DNA from: Aralia elata
Lineage: Eukaryota; Streptophyta; Magnoliopsida; Apiales; Araliaceae
Length of the DNA: 64,000 nt
NCBI GenBank assembly: GCA_034770075.1
Contig: CM068384.1
Location: 96,622,720-96,686,719, forward strand
Direction: 5' to 3'
Shown: positions 46,932 through 59,010 of the stretch, one piece after another
Layout: every line of letters begins with the position of its first letter
Position numbering within the stretch: the first letter of the stretch is position 1
Notes under the pieces: model-generated
What the model was told of the DNA's origin: nothing
What the model saw: the letters and a program-made list of their open reading frames with translations, nothing else
Databases searched by the model: none
Made by a program: the position numbers and the translations under genes

Positions 46932-49900
46932 CTAAACAAATAACTCAGGATAATTTTTCATCATATCAGCTTCAAGTTCCCACGTGGTTTCTTCAGCGTT
47001 GTGGTTTCTCCATATTACCTTTACAGAAGGTATCACTTTATTCCTGAGAACTTGTTCCTTCCTGTCCACTATCTGGATTGGAACTTCCTCATAAGTTAGG
47101 TCTTTCTCAAACTGTACCGGTTCATATTCGATGACATGCTTATAATCTGATTTGTAGGGTCTTAAAACAGACACATGAAAAACATTGTGGATATGAACCA
47201 GCTCTGGAGGTAGATCTACTTCATAGGCCACCTCACCAACTCGTCGTAGTACTTCAAAAGGTCCAATAAATCTCGGACTTAGCTTTCCCTTCCTGCCAAA
47301 ACGAATTTTCCCTTTCCAGGGTGAAACTTTTAGAAAAACGAAACTTCCCACCTCAAATTCTCGGTTCTGACGATGTTGATCGGCATATTTCTTCTATCTG
47401 TCTTGAGCAGCTTACAATCGCGCTCTTATAACTTTCACGATCTCGGCAGTTTGTTGTACCAGTTCTGGTCCTAGCCGTTGCCTTTCACCAACCTCATCCC
47501 AACATAGTGGAGTTCGACATTTTCGTCCATACAATGCTTCGTATGGCGGCATGCCAATACTCGCGTGGTAACTGTTGTTATAAGCAAACTCGACCAACGG
47601 TAAATGATCATCCCAGTTTCCCTTGAAATCCATGACACAGGCGCGTAACATGTCTTCCAAGGTTTGAATCGTTCTTTCGGTCTGACCATCAGTTTGAGGA
47701 TGATATGCAGTGCTCATTCTCAACTGAGTTCCCAAACATTCTTGCAGACGCTTCCAAAAATTCGACGTAAATCTTGGATCTCGATCAGACACAATAGACA
47801 CTGGAACACCGTGTCGAGAAACAATTTCTTTGATGTACAATTTCGCTAACTGATCTAGATTGAACCTAATCTTGATTGGTAAGAAATGTGCTGATTTCGT
47901 CAGTCTGTCGACAATCACTCAAATTGCATCAAAACCTTTCTGTGTAGTCGGCAAGCCCACCACAAAATCCATCGTTATGTGTTCCCACTTCCACTCTGGT
48001 ATTTCTAACGGTTGCAACAAACCACTGGGTCTCTGATGTTCGACTTTTACTTTCTGGCATATCAAACATCTTGCAACACATTTTGCTACATCACGCTTTA
48101 TTCCTGACCACCAATAATGTTGATGAAGTGCTTGATACATCTTTGTACTTCCTGGGTGAACTGAGTAACGTGTACTGTGAGCTTCATCTAAAATTTCCCG
48201 TCTAACCTCCTGTACCATTGGAACCCAAATTCGACGTTCAAATCTGAGTAACCCCTCGGCATCAATACTAAACTTTCCACCTTGTCCCTCAGAGATTTCC
48301 TTCTTAATCTTCTCACACTCCGCATCCTGAAGTTGAGCTTCTTTGATTCGGTCCAGCAACATCGGACGAACCTCTACCTGAAATAACTTCTCCTTTGGTT
48401 CATGTTGACACTTCACTTCTAATTCCAACTTCGCCATTTGTTTAACAAGTTCCTCTTGAGCAGTCAATAACAGAAGTTTCTCTCGACCCTTCCTGCTTAA
48501 TGCATCAACAACGACATTCGCCTTTCCGGGATGATAGAGAATTTCGCAGTCATAATCTTTAATCAGTTCTAACCATCGCCTTTGACGCATGTTGAGGTCC
48601 TTCTATGTAAAAATGTACTTGAGACTCTTATGATCCGTGTAAATCTCACACTTCTCGCCATACAGATAGTGCCTCCAAATCTTTAGAGCAAACACCACCG
48701 CTGCCAATTCGAAGTCGTGGGTCGGGTATCCCTTCTCGTAATCTTTCAGATGTCGTGAGGCGTACGCAATAACCTTGTCGTTCTCCATAAGCACACAGCC
48801 AAGGCCCTTATGCGACGCGTCACTATAAACCACAAAATTTCCTGTACTATCCAGCAAAGACAATACAGGTGTCGTACTTAACCTCTTCTTCAATTCTTGG
48901 AAACTCTCCTCACACTTCTCCGTCCAAACAAACTTAATCGCTTTTCTAGTCAAATTTGTTAACGGAGTGGCGATTCGAGAAAAATCTTGTATAAAACGTC
49001 GGTAATATCCTGCCAAACCTAAGAAACTCCTTACTTCAGACGGTGTTTTCGGCTGCTCCCAGTTTGACACAGCTTCCACTTTAGTCGGGTCAACCGAAAT
49101 CCCATCTTTATCAATTATATGTCCAAGAAATTGAACACGATCGAACCAGAACTCACATTTTGAGAACTTCGCATAAAGCTTCTCTTTCCGTAAGGCTTCT
49201 AAAGTTAGCCTCAAATGCTCCACATGATCTTCTCTTGATTTAGAATACACCAAAATGTCGTCGATAAATACCACCACAAACTTGTCTAGAAACGGTTTAA
49301 ACACCCTATTCATTAAGTCCATGAATGTCGCAGGTGCATTCGTTAGACCAAATGACATGACCAGAAACTCGTAGTGACCATAACGAGTACTGAACGCCGT
49401 CTTCGGAACATCCTCCCTTCTCACCTTCAGCTGATGGTAACCACTTCTTAAGTCTATTTTGGAAAAATGCGTATCACCTTTCAGTTGATCGAACAGATCG
49501 TCAATTCTCGGTAATGGGTATTTATTCTTGATTGTCACCTTGTTCAATTCACGATAATCTATGCATAGACGCATCGAACCATCCTTCTTCTTGACAAACA
49601 ACACCGGTGCTCCCCACGGCGAAGCGCTTCGTTGAATGTACTTCTTGTCAAGTAGTTCCTGTAATTGCACCATCAACTCCTTCATCTCCACCGGAGCCAT
49701 TCTGTACGGAGCTTTTAAGATAGGTGCTGTCCCGGGCACTAAATCAATAACGAATTCAGTCTCTCTATCGGGAGGTAATCCCGGTAAATCATCCGAAAAA
49801 ACATCCATAAACTCTCTCACCACTGGTATTTCTTCCAACTTCGCACTGGTTTTTTGAGTATCTACCACATGAGCTTAATACCCTACACATCCTTGTCTTA

Positions 49901-51428
49901 GTAGCTTCTTGGCCTGCATAATCGTCAGACAAGTAGTTTGCCTTGGCAATTTGCTACCATAAAATACCACCTTAGACGGAGTCTTAAGGTTTACACACTT
50001 CTTTTGGCAATCGATAATCGCCCCATGGTTATACAACCAATCCATTCCTAGAATAACGTCAAATTCCCCAAGTTTTATCGGAATAAGATCTACAGGCATC
50101 AGATGACCATGAATATCTACCTCACAATTTTTGTATACATACCTAACAGGTACTACTTCCCTATTGGCAATTTCTATGTTTAAGGGAAAGTCTAACTCTT
50201 CTCGGGGTATCTCCAGTTTCTCAGCAAAATCATCAGAAATGAAAGAACAAGTTGCACCCGAATCAAAAAGTACGTATACATTCAAATTATTTATTGGTAG
50301 GATACCTGCCACCACCTCCTTGGATTGCATCGCATCTTGGACCGTCATATTAAAAGTGCGAGCAGTCGGACGATTCGTTGTAGTTGGCCCAGAAATAGAC
50401 AATGTACCTCCACTGTTGTTTCCTTTGCCTCCACTTCCTCCACCAACAACCTTCTTTGGACAATCACGAGCAAGATGGTCTTTTGACCCGCACGTAAAAC
50501 ATGCACCCTTCTTTAGGGCAGTACAGTGTGGAGCAATGTGGCCCTCTTGTCCACAGTTGTAGCAGACTCTCTTCCCTTGCAAACACACGCCTGTGTGATT
50601 CTTCCTACAAGTTGCACAAGCCTCAATTTTCTTCCTCTGGTTACTCTACTGACTTCTAGTAGAACCACCATCATTCCACTTTCGTTTCTGGTTTCCTCCT
50701 CCATTGCTACCACTCGACCTATTCTCAGTTTCATTCCTTTTCTTTTTCTGCTCGTGGTTGTATTTGGTCAACGCATCACTTCCTCCCTCAACTATTATTG
50801 CTTTCTCTAACACCGCCGCAAATGTGTTAAGTTGGAACATCAAAACCCTACTATAAAGCCAAGGTTTCAATCTTTGCTCAAACCGTCTAGCCTTTCTCTC
50901 ATCCGTATTAACTTGGCATGGTGCAAACCTCGCTAATTCATTGAATCTTGCCGCGTATTCTGGAACTGACATCGTTCCTTGCTTAAGTTCGAGAAACTGA
51001 ACCTCCATCTGGTTCTGTGAACTAGCCGGAAAATACATTTCGAAGAACATCTCCTTAAACCGATCCCACGGTATGACACCCTCTCCTGCTCTCGTCTTGT
51101 TGGCCTGCCACCAGTAACTGGCTTCCGACTTCAACATGAAAGTCGCAAAAACAGTCTTCTGGTCATTCCCAACTCCAGCGACGTCAAAAACTTTTTCCAT
51201 TTCCATTACCCAGGTTTGGGCTTCTATCGGATTCATCGTTCCCTTAATCTCAGGGGGACCAACAGCCTTGAAGTCCTTAAAGGTTGTAGCTTGAGCTTGG
51301 GGTTGATTCGCAAAGGCTCCCATTAATAAATTTACCAGCTGCTGCATTGGATTAACGTTGACTTCTTCGTTGTTATTGGTGGATCCCTCAGGGGTCTGTT
51401 GACGGGTTTGTCTTCTTCTTGGCGGCAT
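46932..51428 (-). pseudogene. gag-pol polyprotein of the Tekay element: one frame, six stops, no frameshift
   Basis: From ATG 51428 (MPPRRRQTRQQ) to 46932 everything lies in one frame of about 1,500 codons. Order: capsid (MEKVFDVAGVGNDQKTVFAT, WDRFKEMFFEMYFPAS), two CCHC knuckles (CYNCGQEGHIAPHC, CFTCGSKDHLARDC near 50570-50460), protease (LFDSGATCSF), RT (FIDDILVYSK), RNase H (YSDASHKGLGCVLM), integrase (HHCC finger near 48180-48050; SDRDPRFTSNFWKRL, YHPQTDGQTERTIQTL), GPF-type module and chromodomain (VIWRNHNAEETTWELEADM). Stops are TAG 50646, TAA 49875, TAG 48603, TGA 47919, TAA 47412 and TAG 47394. Most fit single changes from Gln CAG or Trp TGG, as expected from methylated-cytosine decay. 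Confidence 0.95.
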
Positions 51429-51719
51429 CTTACTGTTAAGAATTCGCGCTATTAGGTTTTTACTCAATTACCTAAACATTTAAGTCTTAACTTAAACATT
51501 TATAAACAACACTTAAACACATAACACATCTGATAAACTTTCGCATTTTATTCATTAACTGCTTCAAAACACAATACAAATATCATCGTAGTTATTTACA
51601 TCATCTATCCTGAAATCGTAAAGTTCCAGGATTACATCATTATTCTATCCCGTTATATAAAACTGGGATTTACAACTTATTAATTTCATAATTCTCATAC
51701 TAGCATAACTAATCATAAT

Positions 51720-52532
51720 CTATGATGACATCCCACGACGCACAGCTTCCTTGCGTTCCTGCTCCACAATACGAGTCACCATCCTTCGATCCATCATATC
51801 TGGATGACGATGAACTCGATCCAGAGCTCTATCAACTGTGGTGTGAAAAATATACCCCATCTCGTCAATCTTGGCCTTCTTTGCCCGCACCTCACATTTA
51901 ACACGATCTGTGCGGTTAGCCTCCCTCAACCAAGCGGTTTCAGCTCCCGCCCGCTTAGCTGACTCCTCTTTCAATTCATCTCGTACAATTTCATTCCTGG
52001 CTATCAACTGTCCTCGTTGATACTCAGACTGTGCTAGCCTCTGCTCAACCTCTGCAAGACGTGATGAAAGGTCTTGGATCTCAGCATCCTTCTGCTCTAG
52101 AGCGGCTTGACGCTCCACAACTTGATCTTCCAACTCCTTCTTTTGGTCCTCTACATGAACCAGCTTCCACTCCACGTCCCCAAGACGTATATCGAGCTCC
52201 TCTATCTCACTGTTCTTCTGCTCCAAGACAGTCTGTCGCTCATCCAGCTGCCCCTCTAACTCCTCCACTCTATCTTGCAACTCTATGTTGCGGTCGTATA
52301 CCTGCTCATACATCTAGACACCCAAAGAAGATAGTGGTATCTCTTCAGGGTCCTCCTCCTCCTCCTCAGGATTCTCCTCGGGGTCCTCCTCAGGATCAGT
52401 CTCAGGCTCGTACTCAGTACCTACAACTGTAACCAATGGGGATGACTCCCTCTGAACTAGCTGCTCATGAACTACGTGAATATCTCGGGGCTCCTCCTCC
52501 CTAGCCTGGCCGGGTTCTCCTCTATCAGTCAT
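51720..52532 (-). pseudogene. Extra ORF upstream of gag: acidic N-terminus plus coiled coil (about 270 codons, one internal stop)
   Basis: ATG 52532 lies 218 bases past the PBS. The first 72 codons are acidic (ETDPEEDPEENPEEEEEDPE). A TAG at 52314-52316 is followed directly by MYEQVYDRNIELQDRVEELE in the same frame. Two related heptad blocks follow (LEGQLDERQTVLEQKNSEIEE and LEDQVVERQAALEQKDAEIQD), then a basic C-terminus (RRMVTRIVEQERKEAVRRGM). It has the same strand and frame as gag but is separated from it by about 290 non-coding bases. I recognise no database family. Heptads and the Glu/Asp-rich start suggest a coiled-coil protein made by the element. Translation could in principle start again at the ATG after the stop. 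Confidence 0.8.
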
Positions 52533-52750
52533 CTTGACAACAAAATTTTAAGTTTTAATTACTAATCGATAATACTCGCGAGCACATAAGTTTGTTATCA
52601 AATAAGCACATAACACATAATCATTTTATTGTCTTTTATGAATTTCCGTAATCCATTCCTTAGAACTCGATAAGAGTTTATCACCACTATATTCTCTATC
52701 TTCTAAAAGGCTACTACCCTAAGGTTTTTCCCACCTAAAGGTTCATAACC

Positions 52751-52770
52751 TATCAGCTCTGATACCAACC
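52751..52770 (-). other. PBS of the Tekay element
   Basis: The minus strand reads GGTTGGTATCAGAGCTGATA directly after the 5' LTR. TGGTATCAGAGC is the exact initiator tRNA-Met site. Confidence 0.9.
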
Positions 52771-54772
52771 TGTGACGCCCCCAAATCCGGATTACCTCAA
52801 ACCGCACAGATTTGGTGCTCACTATCTACACATAACTAATTTCTACCCATAAACAAAAGATTTAAATAAACAAACCGAATAATAAAAACATCTCCCATTA
52901 AAGGGTTACATAGTTTATCAAAATAAGTCTCAAGCTTTCTAACCTTTATTACAAACTTAAATGCGGAAACAAAATAACTTAATAAGTCTTAAATTACAAA
53001 ACCATATAAATAAAAGTAAACAAGTTCTCTAGATTAAGCAAATCATCGTCATTTGTTCATCTTTCCTTTTCCTTTACTAGTGGACGGCTCGCCCGTCCTC
53101 TCAACTCTAGCTGCAAGGGTTTAAAATACAAGGGTGAGCAAAACAAATGCCCACCAAGATAGCAATAACATTTATAGTAATAATTGATTTTGACAATGGA
53201 ATCTTCTTTGATAATATTAGATAAGATTGAAACATCTGAAAGCTCAGTTGAATAAGCAAATGAAATTAACATCAAGATTTACTGAGGGTCGCAAGACCAC
53301 GAACCATGTCCTAGGTTAACAGTTATTTCCTGTAACCTTAAACAGTTTATAAAACTATAACAAGACTAACCGTCTTGTACTCAAGGTGATCAGCCTCTCG
53401 TACAATGAATTGTGCACAACCATTCAACGCTATTACGTAATTGATCCCCTAAACTAGGGTTGTTTATCTCAGTTTTAACAATCGAGTCCTTACCAAAGTA
53501 AGTTTGGTTTGGATTACAATAAGTTCTGAAATTAAGAATGTTCAACAACTACGAACTTGAACAATATAAATTAAGAATATAGAACATCAACAACGATATA
53601 CAATGAACAACTATTATATATCAAGGCATTAAACAACGACAACAATGTATAGAACAACTATCTTTGTAACATCAATGGAAATACAACTTTAACTTGTATA
53701 GAAAAGAATATCGATAAGGAACTTGCACAATATAAGGAGTGAAGTTCAGAAACTTGCTCAATAGAAACAAGGTTAGGAAACTTGCACAATATGAAATAAG
53801 GATAAGAAACTTGCCTCGTGCGTAGATTTCCTAATTACAACTCACGTATGTTAAACAACCTACACATTCAGATCACATGGATATCGCAATTAGTTTTACA
53901 ACAATATTCATTAACCGCTCACATTACCGATTACGTTTATCCCAAACGTTATCTCTTATTAAAACTTAGGTAACACATATCGTTATTATCAAACAGTTTA
54001 CACACAAGGTTTTCATTCATTCACACAAGTGTCCAAATATTTGGAAATTCATTTCATTAGTTTTACATTAACATCCCAAGTAGGAATTCTGCTCTTTCTG
54101 CTCCTTAGAAATATACTAATTCGGACATGGTAACCTGTCTTGTTGCATCAAAAAAAATTAAGCTAAAGCAGACCATGAAAACAACGTAAAACAAAAGTCT
54201 ATTTCTTTTCATGCATTTACACGGATTCTACCAACAGAAAATCATTCACAGATGCTATATACCAGATCATATACACTTAACATTATATATAATCAACATA
54301 TTATCAATCCTATCCATTTAGTTCATCAAAAATTATCACAGAAAAGTGAATTTTAAGAAATATAACTTAAAGACTAGGAATTAGATTATTACCTCCTCCT
54401 TCCACAAAGACTCTTGCTCTAAAAGAAGAAGGAAAAAAAACTCCAGGACTACTTCTTATGTACTTCTTCATTTGGCTAATAGTTATGCAATTAAAATACT
54501 ATACCCACTAAAAAAAACGTAAGTCTACTTGAATTCAAGTCCAACAGTTACAATCAATATTACTGCTACAGTTTTAATTACCCACATGCAAGACTAATCA
54601 CATTACCCATTATATAAAAGAAAAACATAACATACTCATACTAATGGTTATGTACTTAAATAATATAATAATTACCCCACTAATAACGTAAGCTTATTAT
54701 GCTATATCCTTCAGTTACAAATTTCCAACATGCATTCAGTTTGTTTCCTGAATTCGCTAGTTAATATATATA

Positions 54773-54846
<74 letters not shown>

Positions 54847-55105
54847 TAAAGTTAATAAGATTCATGCTTAATGAATGCTGATTCATTCCAGGATTAATTA
54901 AACTTATTTTATTAGTAAAATCAATTAAACTTTACTAGTGAAATGCATCTCAATTATTAAAACTATCTATCAAATTGTAACACTTAATTAAGCCATAACA
55001 TCCAACATCGAATATTTATTAATTTATTCAATAAAATAAATCAACTAAAATATTTATTTAACTCAATAAATATTTTATTAAATCATGAAAATCACATTCG
55101 TTTCA
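52771..55105 (-). repeat. 5' LTR of the Tekay element
   Basis: Reads TGAAACGAATGTG...GGGGGCGTCACA on the minus strand and aligns end to end with 44475-46821. The microsatellite at about 54777-54846 differs in length. Confidence 0.95.
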
Positions 55106-55110
55106 GCACT

Positions 55111-55549
55111 AACACTTCATAGAGTAATCATGACATCGTAGAGTGAACTGAGACGATCATCGAATTGACAACGCCATCGTAGAGTAACAGATCGTAGAGT
55201 AACTTAGCCGCTGGATTGAAAACGTAGAGTGTTGTGCCTAGTCATAGAGTGAATCTCAACAATCATAGAGTGACAATAGAAATCGTCGAACAACTTCGCC
55301 TTAGTCTGCCTACGATCGTAGAGCTGCCAGACTGTACTCTAACACTACGAACGTAAAGCCCTCACTCAGCGATCGTAGAGTATTCTGCAAAACAACATGA
55401 AACTTATCATTAAACCCATATTTTGTAAACTCTTAACAAATTCTTCTCTAAATTGATAAACACCTCAATTAAGCTCATAAACACATAAAGTATATAATAA
55501 TACTAAGCATATAAAAGAACCAAAAACAGAGAATATTTTGCACCTATCA
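55111..55549 (-). repeat. LTR of the Tat/Athila-type element, outer part, with CGTAGAGT repeats
   Basis: Read on the minus strand it starts TGATAGGTGCAAAATATTC, a typical start in this group. It holds at least seven CGTAGAG(T/C) or CATAGAGT words between 55115 and 55382. Its right edge joins 4CL coding sequence at CTAGC (55550). Confidence 0.65.
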
Positions 55550-55984
55550 CTAGCATTCACTACACCTGAATTAATCATCAAACTCGCAAATTAAAACTTC
55601 TCGATTGTACTAATTGGTGATTCCATTTTCACTTCATCAAAATCTGATACCATAACTACATTAGATGCCATGATGAAAACAAAATCGAGTCAAAGCCGAG
55701 TCAAGGAGCGAGTGATGCAGGACGACACGGTAACTCTTCTCTACTTGTCCGGTACAACCGGAGCAAACAAAGGCATTATTACGTCGCATCAAAATTTAAT
55801 CGCCATGGTACAAACATTAGTCAAATTGTTAAATTTGGTCGAAGGAGATTTAGGCCTTGGAAATCAAACATTCATTTGTACGGTCCCGATGTTTCATATC
55901 TACGGCTTAGCGTGGTTTGTCTTGACGCTATTACTGTTAGAGCTTTTCCCCCATTTAACAGATTTCCAAGAAATAAAAAGAAGG
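55550..55984 (+). pseudogene. 4CL-like acyl-CoA ligase, third piece (AMP-binding motif)
   Basis: Reads LAFTTPELIIKLAN, a TAA, then NFSIVLIGDS, SRVKERVMQDDTVTLLYLSG and TTGANKGIITSHQNL. LSGTTGANKG corresponds to the AMP-binding signature (usually SSGTTGxxKG) of the adenylate-forming family. It continues with FICTVPMFHIYGLA and stops where the right terminal repeat of the Pack-MULE begins (about 55985). With the two left pieces it covers about the first half of the enzyme; the C-terminal catalytic part was never captured. Confidence 0.85.
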
Positions 55985-56181
55985 TAATTTTTGCCACGTG
56001 TCAATTGATCACAGAGGTTCTAATACCCATTTGTCTAGTTGGAAGTTTTTTTAACAGGAAGAGCCTAGTTGAACTACGTTTTGCAACGTCAGGGGCATCT
56101 ATAGACAAAAAAAAGTTTCAAAACTAAATGGGTCGAACGCGAAAACCTCAGGGGTAATTATGCACCTTTGCCTAATAGTAT

Positions 56182-56973
56182 ATTATATGTAAAACATTAA
56201 AAAAAATATAAAAGTCTTTTCAAATCCAATATTCTTTTCAAAAGAAATAAAAATAATAGACAGAAGCCTAGGTAAATGGATGGAACTGGAACCCAGCTGC
56301 CGTATGGGGCTGTTGGTGGATGGCTGTTATACTATTAATATGTACAAATAAGACAATAATACCCCTTTTATTTCTTAATGAATCAAGAACTTAATAAACT
56401 CAAAAACACTCAAATTACGAATTCAAAATCTCCAAACATAGTGTTCGTGTTTTGCACGACATTAGTGAGCTTGTCTTAATAAATAACACGATCTTGATAT
56501 ATTAAATACAGTCTAACAATAAGAATTTATTATTATTATCTCATATTTCGAGAAAAATGGTTTTAACAAGGAGATGTTCAGTTGTTACTATTTATATTTT
56601 GTATAGCGGTAATATTAAGTGTATTTGACCATCTCACCAAACTATTGTCGATGCGTTTAAACTCTAAATAATGTATTTGTAAATTAAATAAGTTATATTT
56701 AGAATAAACTAATTATAAATAAACAAGATTATCAAATGTATTTGAAACTTCAAACACACTAAATACTACATAAACTGATAGATGAAAAAGCACTCAGCCT
56801 TAAGTTCAAATATAGACTTCCTTTTGATACATATTAAATATAGACTTCCTTCTAGTACATATTTTCTTAATTTTACTCGATATATAATTAGATAATTTGT
56901 AAGACTCTAACCTTTTATGAACAAGATTTTAACTTTCCTTATTATTATTATTCTAAACTGTTAGGTGTTAAAT
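56182..56973. other. Intergenic, no gene recognised
   Basis: AT-rich sequence without known domains, between the Pack-MULE target duplication and the presumed start of the next LTR. Confidence 0.5.
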
Positions 56974-57200
56974 TGTTATAACGATAAGTTAAGGATGATA
57001 TGTGCAATTATATAGTATGTCGGGCAATATTCCTTCTGTCGGGGAATATTATATTCGGTAAAGTACGACGACGCCGAAATAACCAAACATTAGTGGGCCC
57101 CACAACGGAATAACTGTCGGATATAAAAAGCGGTAACTTTTTAAATTGGCGGTAGGACTTTTACTGTTAACTGTTAAAATGCCCGGTAATAAAAGAACAG

Positions 57201-57300
57201 CAACACGCGTTATTCCACAGTAGCACGCGGTACTCCACAGTAGCACGCGGTACTCCACAGTAGCACACGATATTTCACAATAGCACACGGTATTGCACAG
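57201..57300. repeat. Five tandem 20-bp units in the LTR
   Basis: Units of TAGCACGCGGTACTCCACAG run in exact 20-bp register from 57201 to 57300; the two central copies are identical. The array is GC-rich within an AT-rich LTR. Confidence 0.95.
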
Positions 57301-58685
57301 TATGTCATATTATTGGTTTTATAATTACTACAATGACAATAGCATAGTATTTTATATTATTGATTTAATAGTTATCACAGTAACAACTACACAGTATTTT
57401 ACATTATTAAATCAATAATTGTCACGACACAGTAACTCATATTATTAGTTGGCATTATTGGCAATGTCTAGAAGTTCTGTTGAGGAAATGGATTATTTAA
57501 TTGTGCGCCATTTATACGGAAGACTCTTTCTTTCCTGGACATGATCTGGTTGTCAGTATTGCGATTATATGATATCTATAATATTAGTACATTTAACACA
57601 ATAATACAGAAAATGAATTTATTAATAATAAAAATTTTGATAATGGATTTATTTTTTTTATAATGGATTTATCTTTTTGATAATAGATTTATCTTTTTGA
57701 TAATGGAGTAACTTTATTTGATAATGGATTAATCTTTTTGAAAAAACAGATGGATAATATAAAAAGAGTGTGATAATTTATGTGTGGTAGATATTATGGT
57801 TAAATTTTGCTATAAAATCATAACTTTCTTACTTGCTTATACTTCCTTCCACTCTCTAAATTTCTTTGTGTAAGTTCTCTCTAAGTGTGCTAAATTATCT
57901 TGAGTAGTTGTGAAGATCAGTAAGAGTACGAGTATTGTTCAAGTAACTTTTTCTATAAAGTTGGTCAAGCACTCACACACATCACACGGTGTTTATAATT
58001 CTTCCTTTAGAAGAGTTATTTTGAAAAACTTCCTTTGAAAGATTTTATTTTGAAATATTATTTTTGAAGTTTATTCTTTACACTACACAGAATATATTAT
58101 ATAATCACTTTTGATATTTTCATAATATACGAGTTAGTGTACACCATATGTGATAGTTACTAATTATATTATAAATATATTTAGGTTGATAAACTTCATA
58201 GAAAGCAACATCAAGTCACTTGCTAATTGAGGTAAGGGGTGTCATTTTCTTCATGCTCGTAAGTGGTATCATTTTTTTTGTACTCGTATTATTTTCTTTT
58301 ATACTCATAAAGGATATCATTTTCTTTCATACTCCTCTATTTATGGAAGAAATTATTATTCGTTTCCATAATAATATTATTAAATGGTGAAAATTCCCGA
58401 AATTAGTAGAATATCCTTAATAGTTTGTGTTTCATCTAGTATCTTTTCACCTGAATTCTTCTATTGAATTTTTATCGTTATCTTTGAAATATGAATCGTG
58501 AATATTATTCTTGAATTTGACTTCACATTTTGGTCATCATGTTGACAATTTAGACACTTTTGGTTTCTGGATAAATTTAATTACAATCTCTACTATTTAT
58601 TCTTATTCTTGATCTCATTGCTTCTATTGTTTCTATTCATCCTCTATATTATTGTCATAATCCTCAAACTTAAATTGTGGTGAAA

Positions 58686-59010
58686 AGTTCTCTTTGGCCC
58701 GTAGTGCAAAGAAGAACTGGTGATTGACATGATTATGACCAGGAATTGTGTATTGGTATAATCTTGACCTTTGGTGTTATAGACAAAGGCTTATGGTGAA
58801 AGTTCTCTTTGGCCCGTAGTGCAAAGATAGACAGGTGTTTGGTATGATCATGACCATTGGTATTACAAATGAATATCTTTGGCCCGTAGTGCAGAGATAA
58901 ATTATTGATTTGCAGGAACTGTTGATTAGTGTTACAAATGAATATCTTTGCCCCGTAGTGCAAAGATAAGCTAATGATTTGCAAGAACTGTTGATTGGTA
59001 TTACAGGGAT
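58686..59010. repeat. Four imperfect tandem units with the core CTTTGGCCCGTAGTGCAAAGA
   Basis: The core occurs near 58692, 58807, 58877 and 58946, with spacers of related text (TGATTTGCA(A/G)GAACTGTTGATT, GGTATTACA). CTTTGGCC and GCAAAGA flanking the core give it a weak stem. The translations are repeats, not a gene. Confidence 0.85.

Larger units (their letters stand above)
44475..55105 (-). mobile_element. Tekay-type chromovirus (Ty3/gypsy), full length, 10.6 kb
   Basis: LTRs are 44475-46821 and 52771-55105, flanked by GCACT at 44470-44474 and 55106-55110, a perfect target duplication. PBS, an extra upstream ORF, gag-pol with a C-terminal chromodomain, and a polypurine tract all lie on the minus strand in the expected order. 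By eye the LTRs differ at roughly 35 of about 2,300 positions plus microsatellite length, mostly transitions, so the insertion is fairly young. It landed inside the Tat/Athila LTR. Confidence 0.95.
33382..56172. mobile_element. Pack-MULE carrying a 4CL-like gene fragment, inflated by nested insertions
   Basis: The left terminus (33382 onward, TGGGCAAAGGTGTATAATTG, then CCTGAGGTTTTC) is matched by the inverted right terminus (reverse complement from 56172: AGGCAAAGGTGCATAATTAC, CCTGAGGTTTTC). Similarity runs about 180-200 bp, to ACATGTGGCAAAAATTACC on the left. The flanks AATAGTACA (33373-33381) and AATAGTATA (56173-56181) form a 9-bp target duplication with one mismatch, the Mutator signature. 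Without the nested insertions the element would be roughly 1-1.5 kb. It carries host gene sequence and no transposase of its own. Confidence 0.8.

Noticed and set aside
49636..50810. Plus-strand frames over the Tekay gag-pol
   Set aside because: They are antisense to a domain-bearing frame and carry no domain of their own.
52031..52432. Plus-strand Pro/Ser-rich frame of 133 codons
   Set aside because: It is antisense to the coiled-coil ORF, and its composition follows from the Glu/Leu-rich heptads.
33637..56172. A functional 4CL-like gene with a giant intron
   Set aside because: The missing middle block, a frame change, a stop, the lack of the C-terminal half and flanking inverted repeats with a 9-bp duplication all point to a Pack-MULE fragment.
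57201..57300. CRISPR-like array
   Set aside because: Units are directly adjacent 20-bp tandem repeats without spacers, within a plant LTR.
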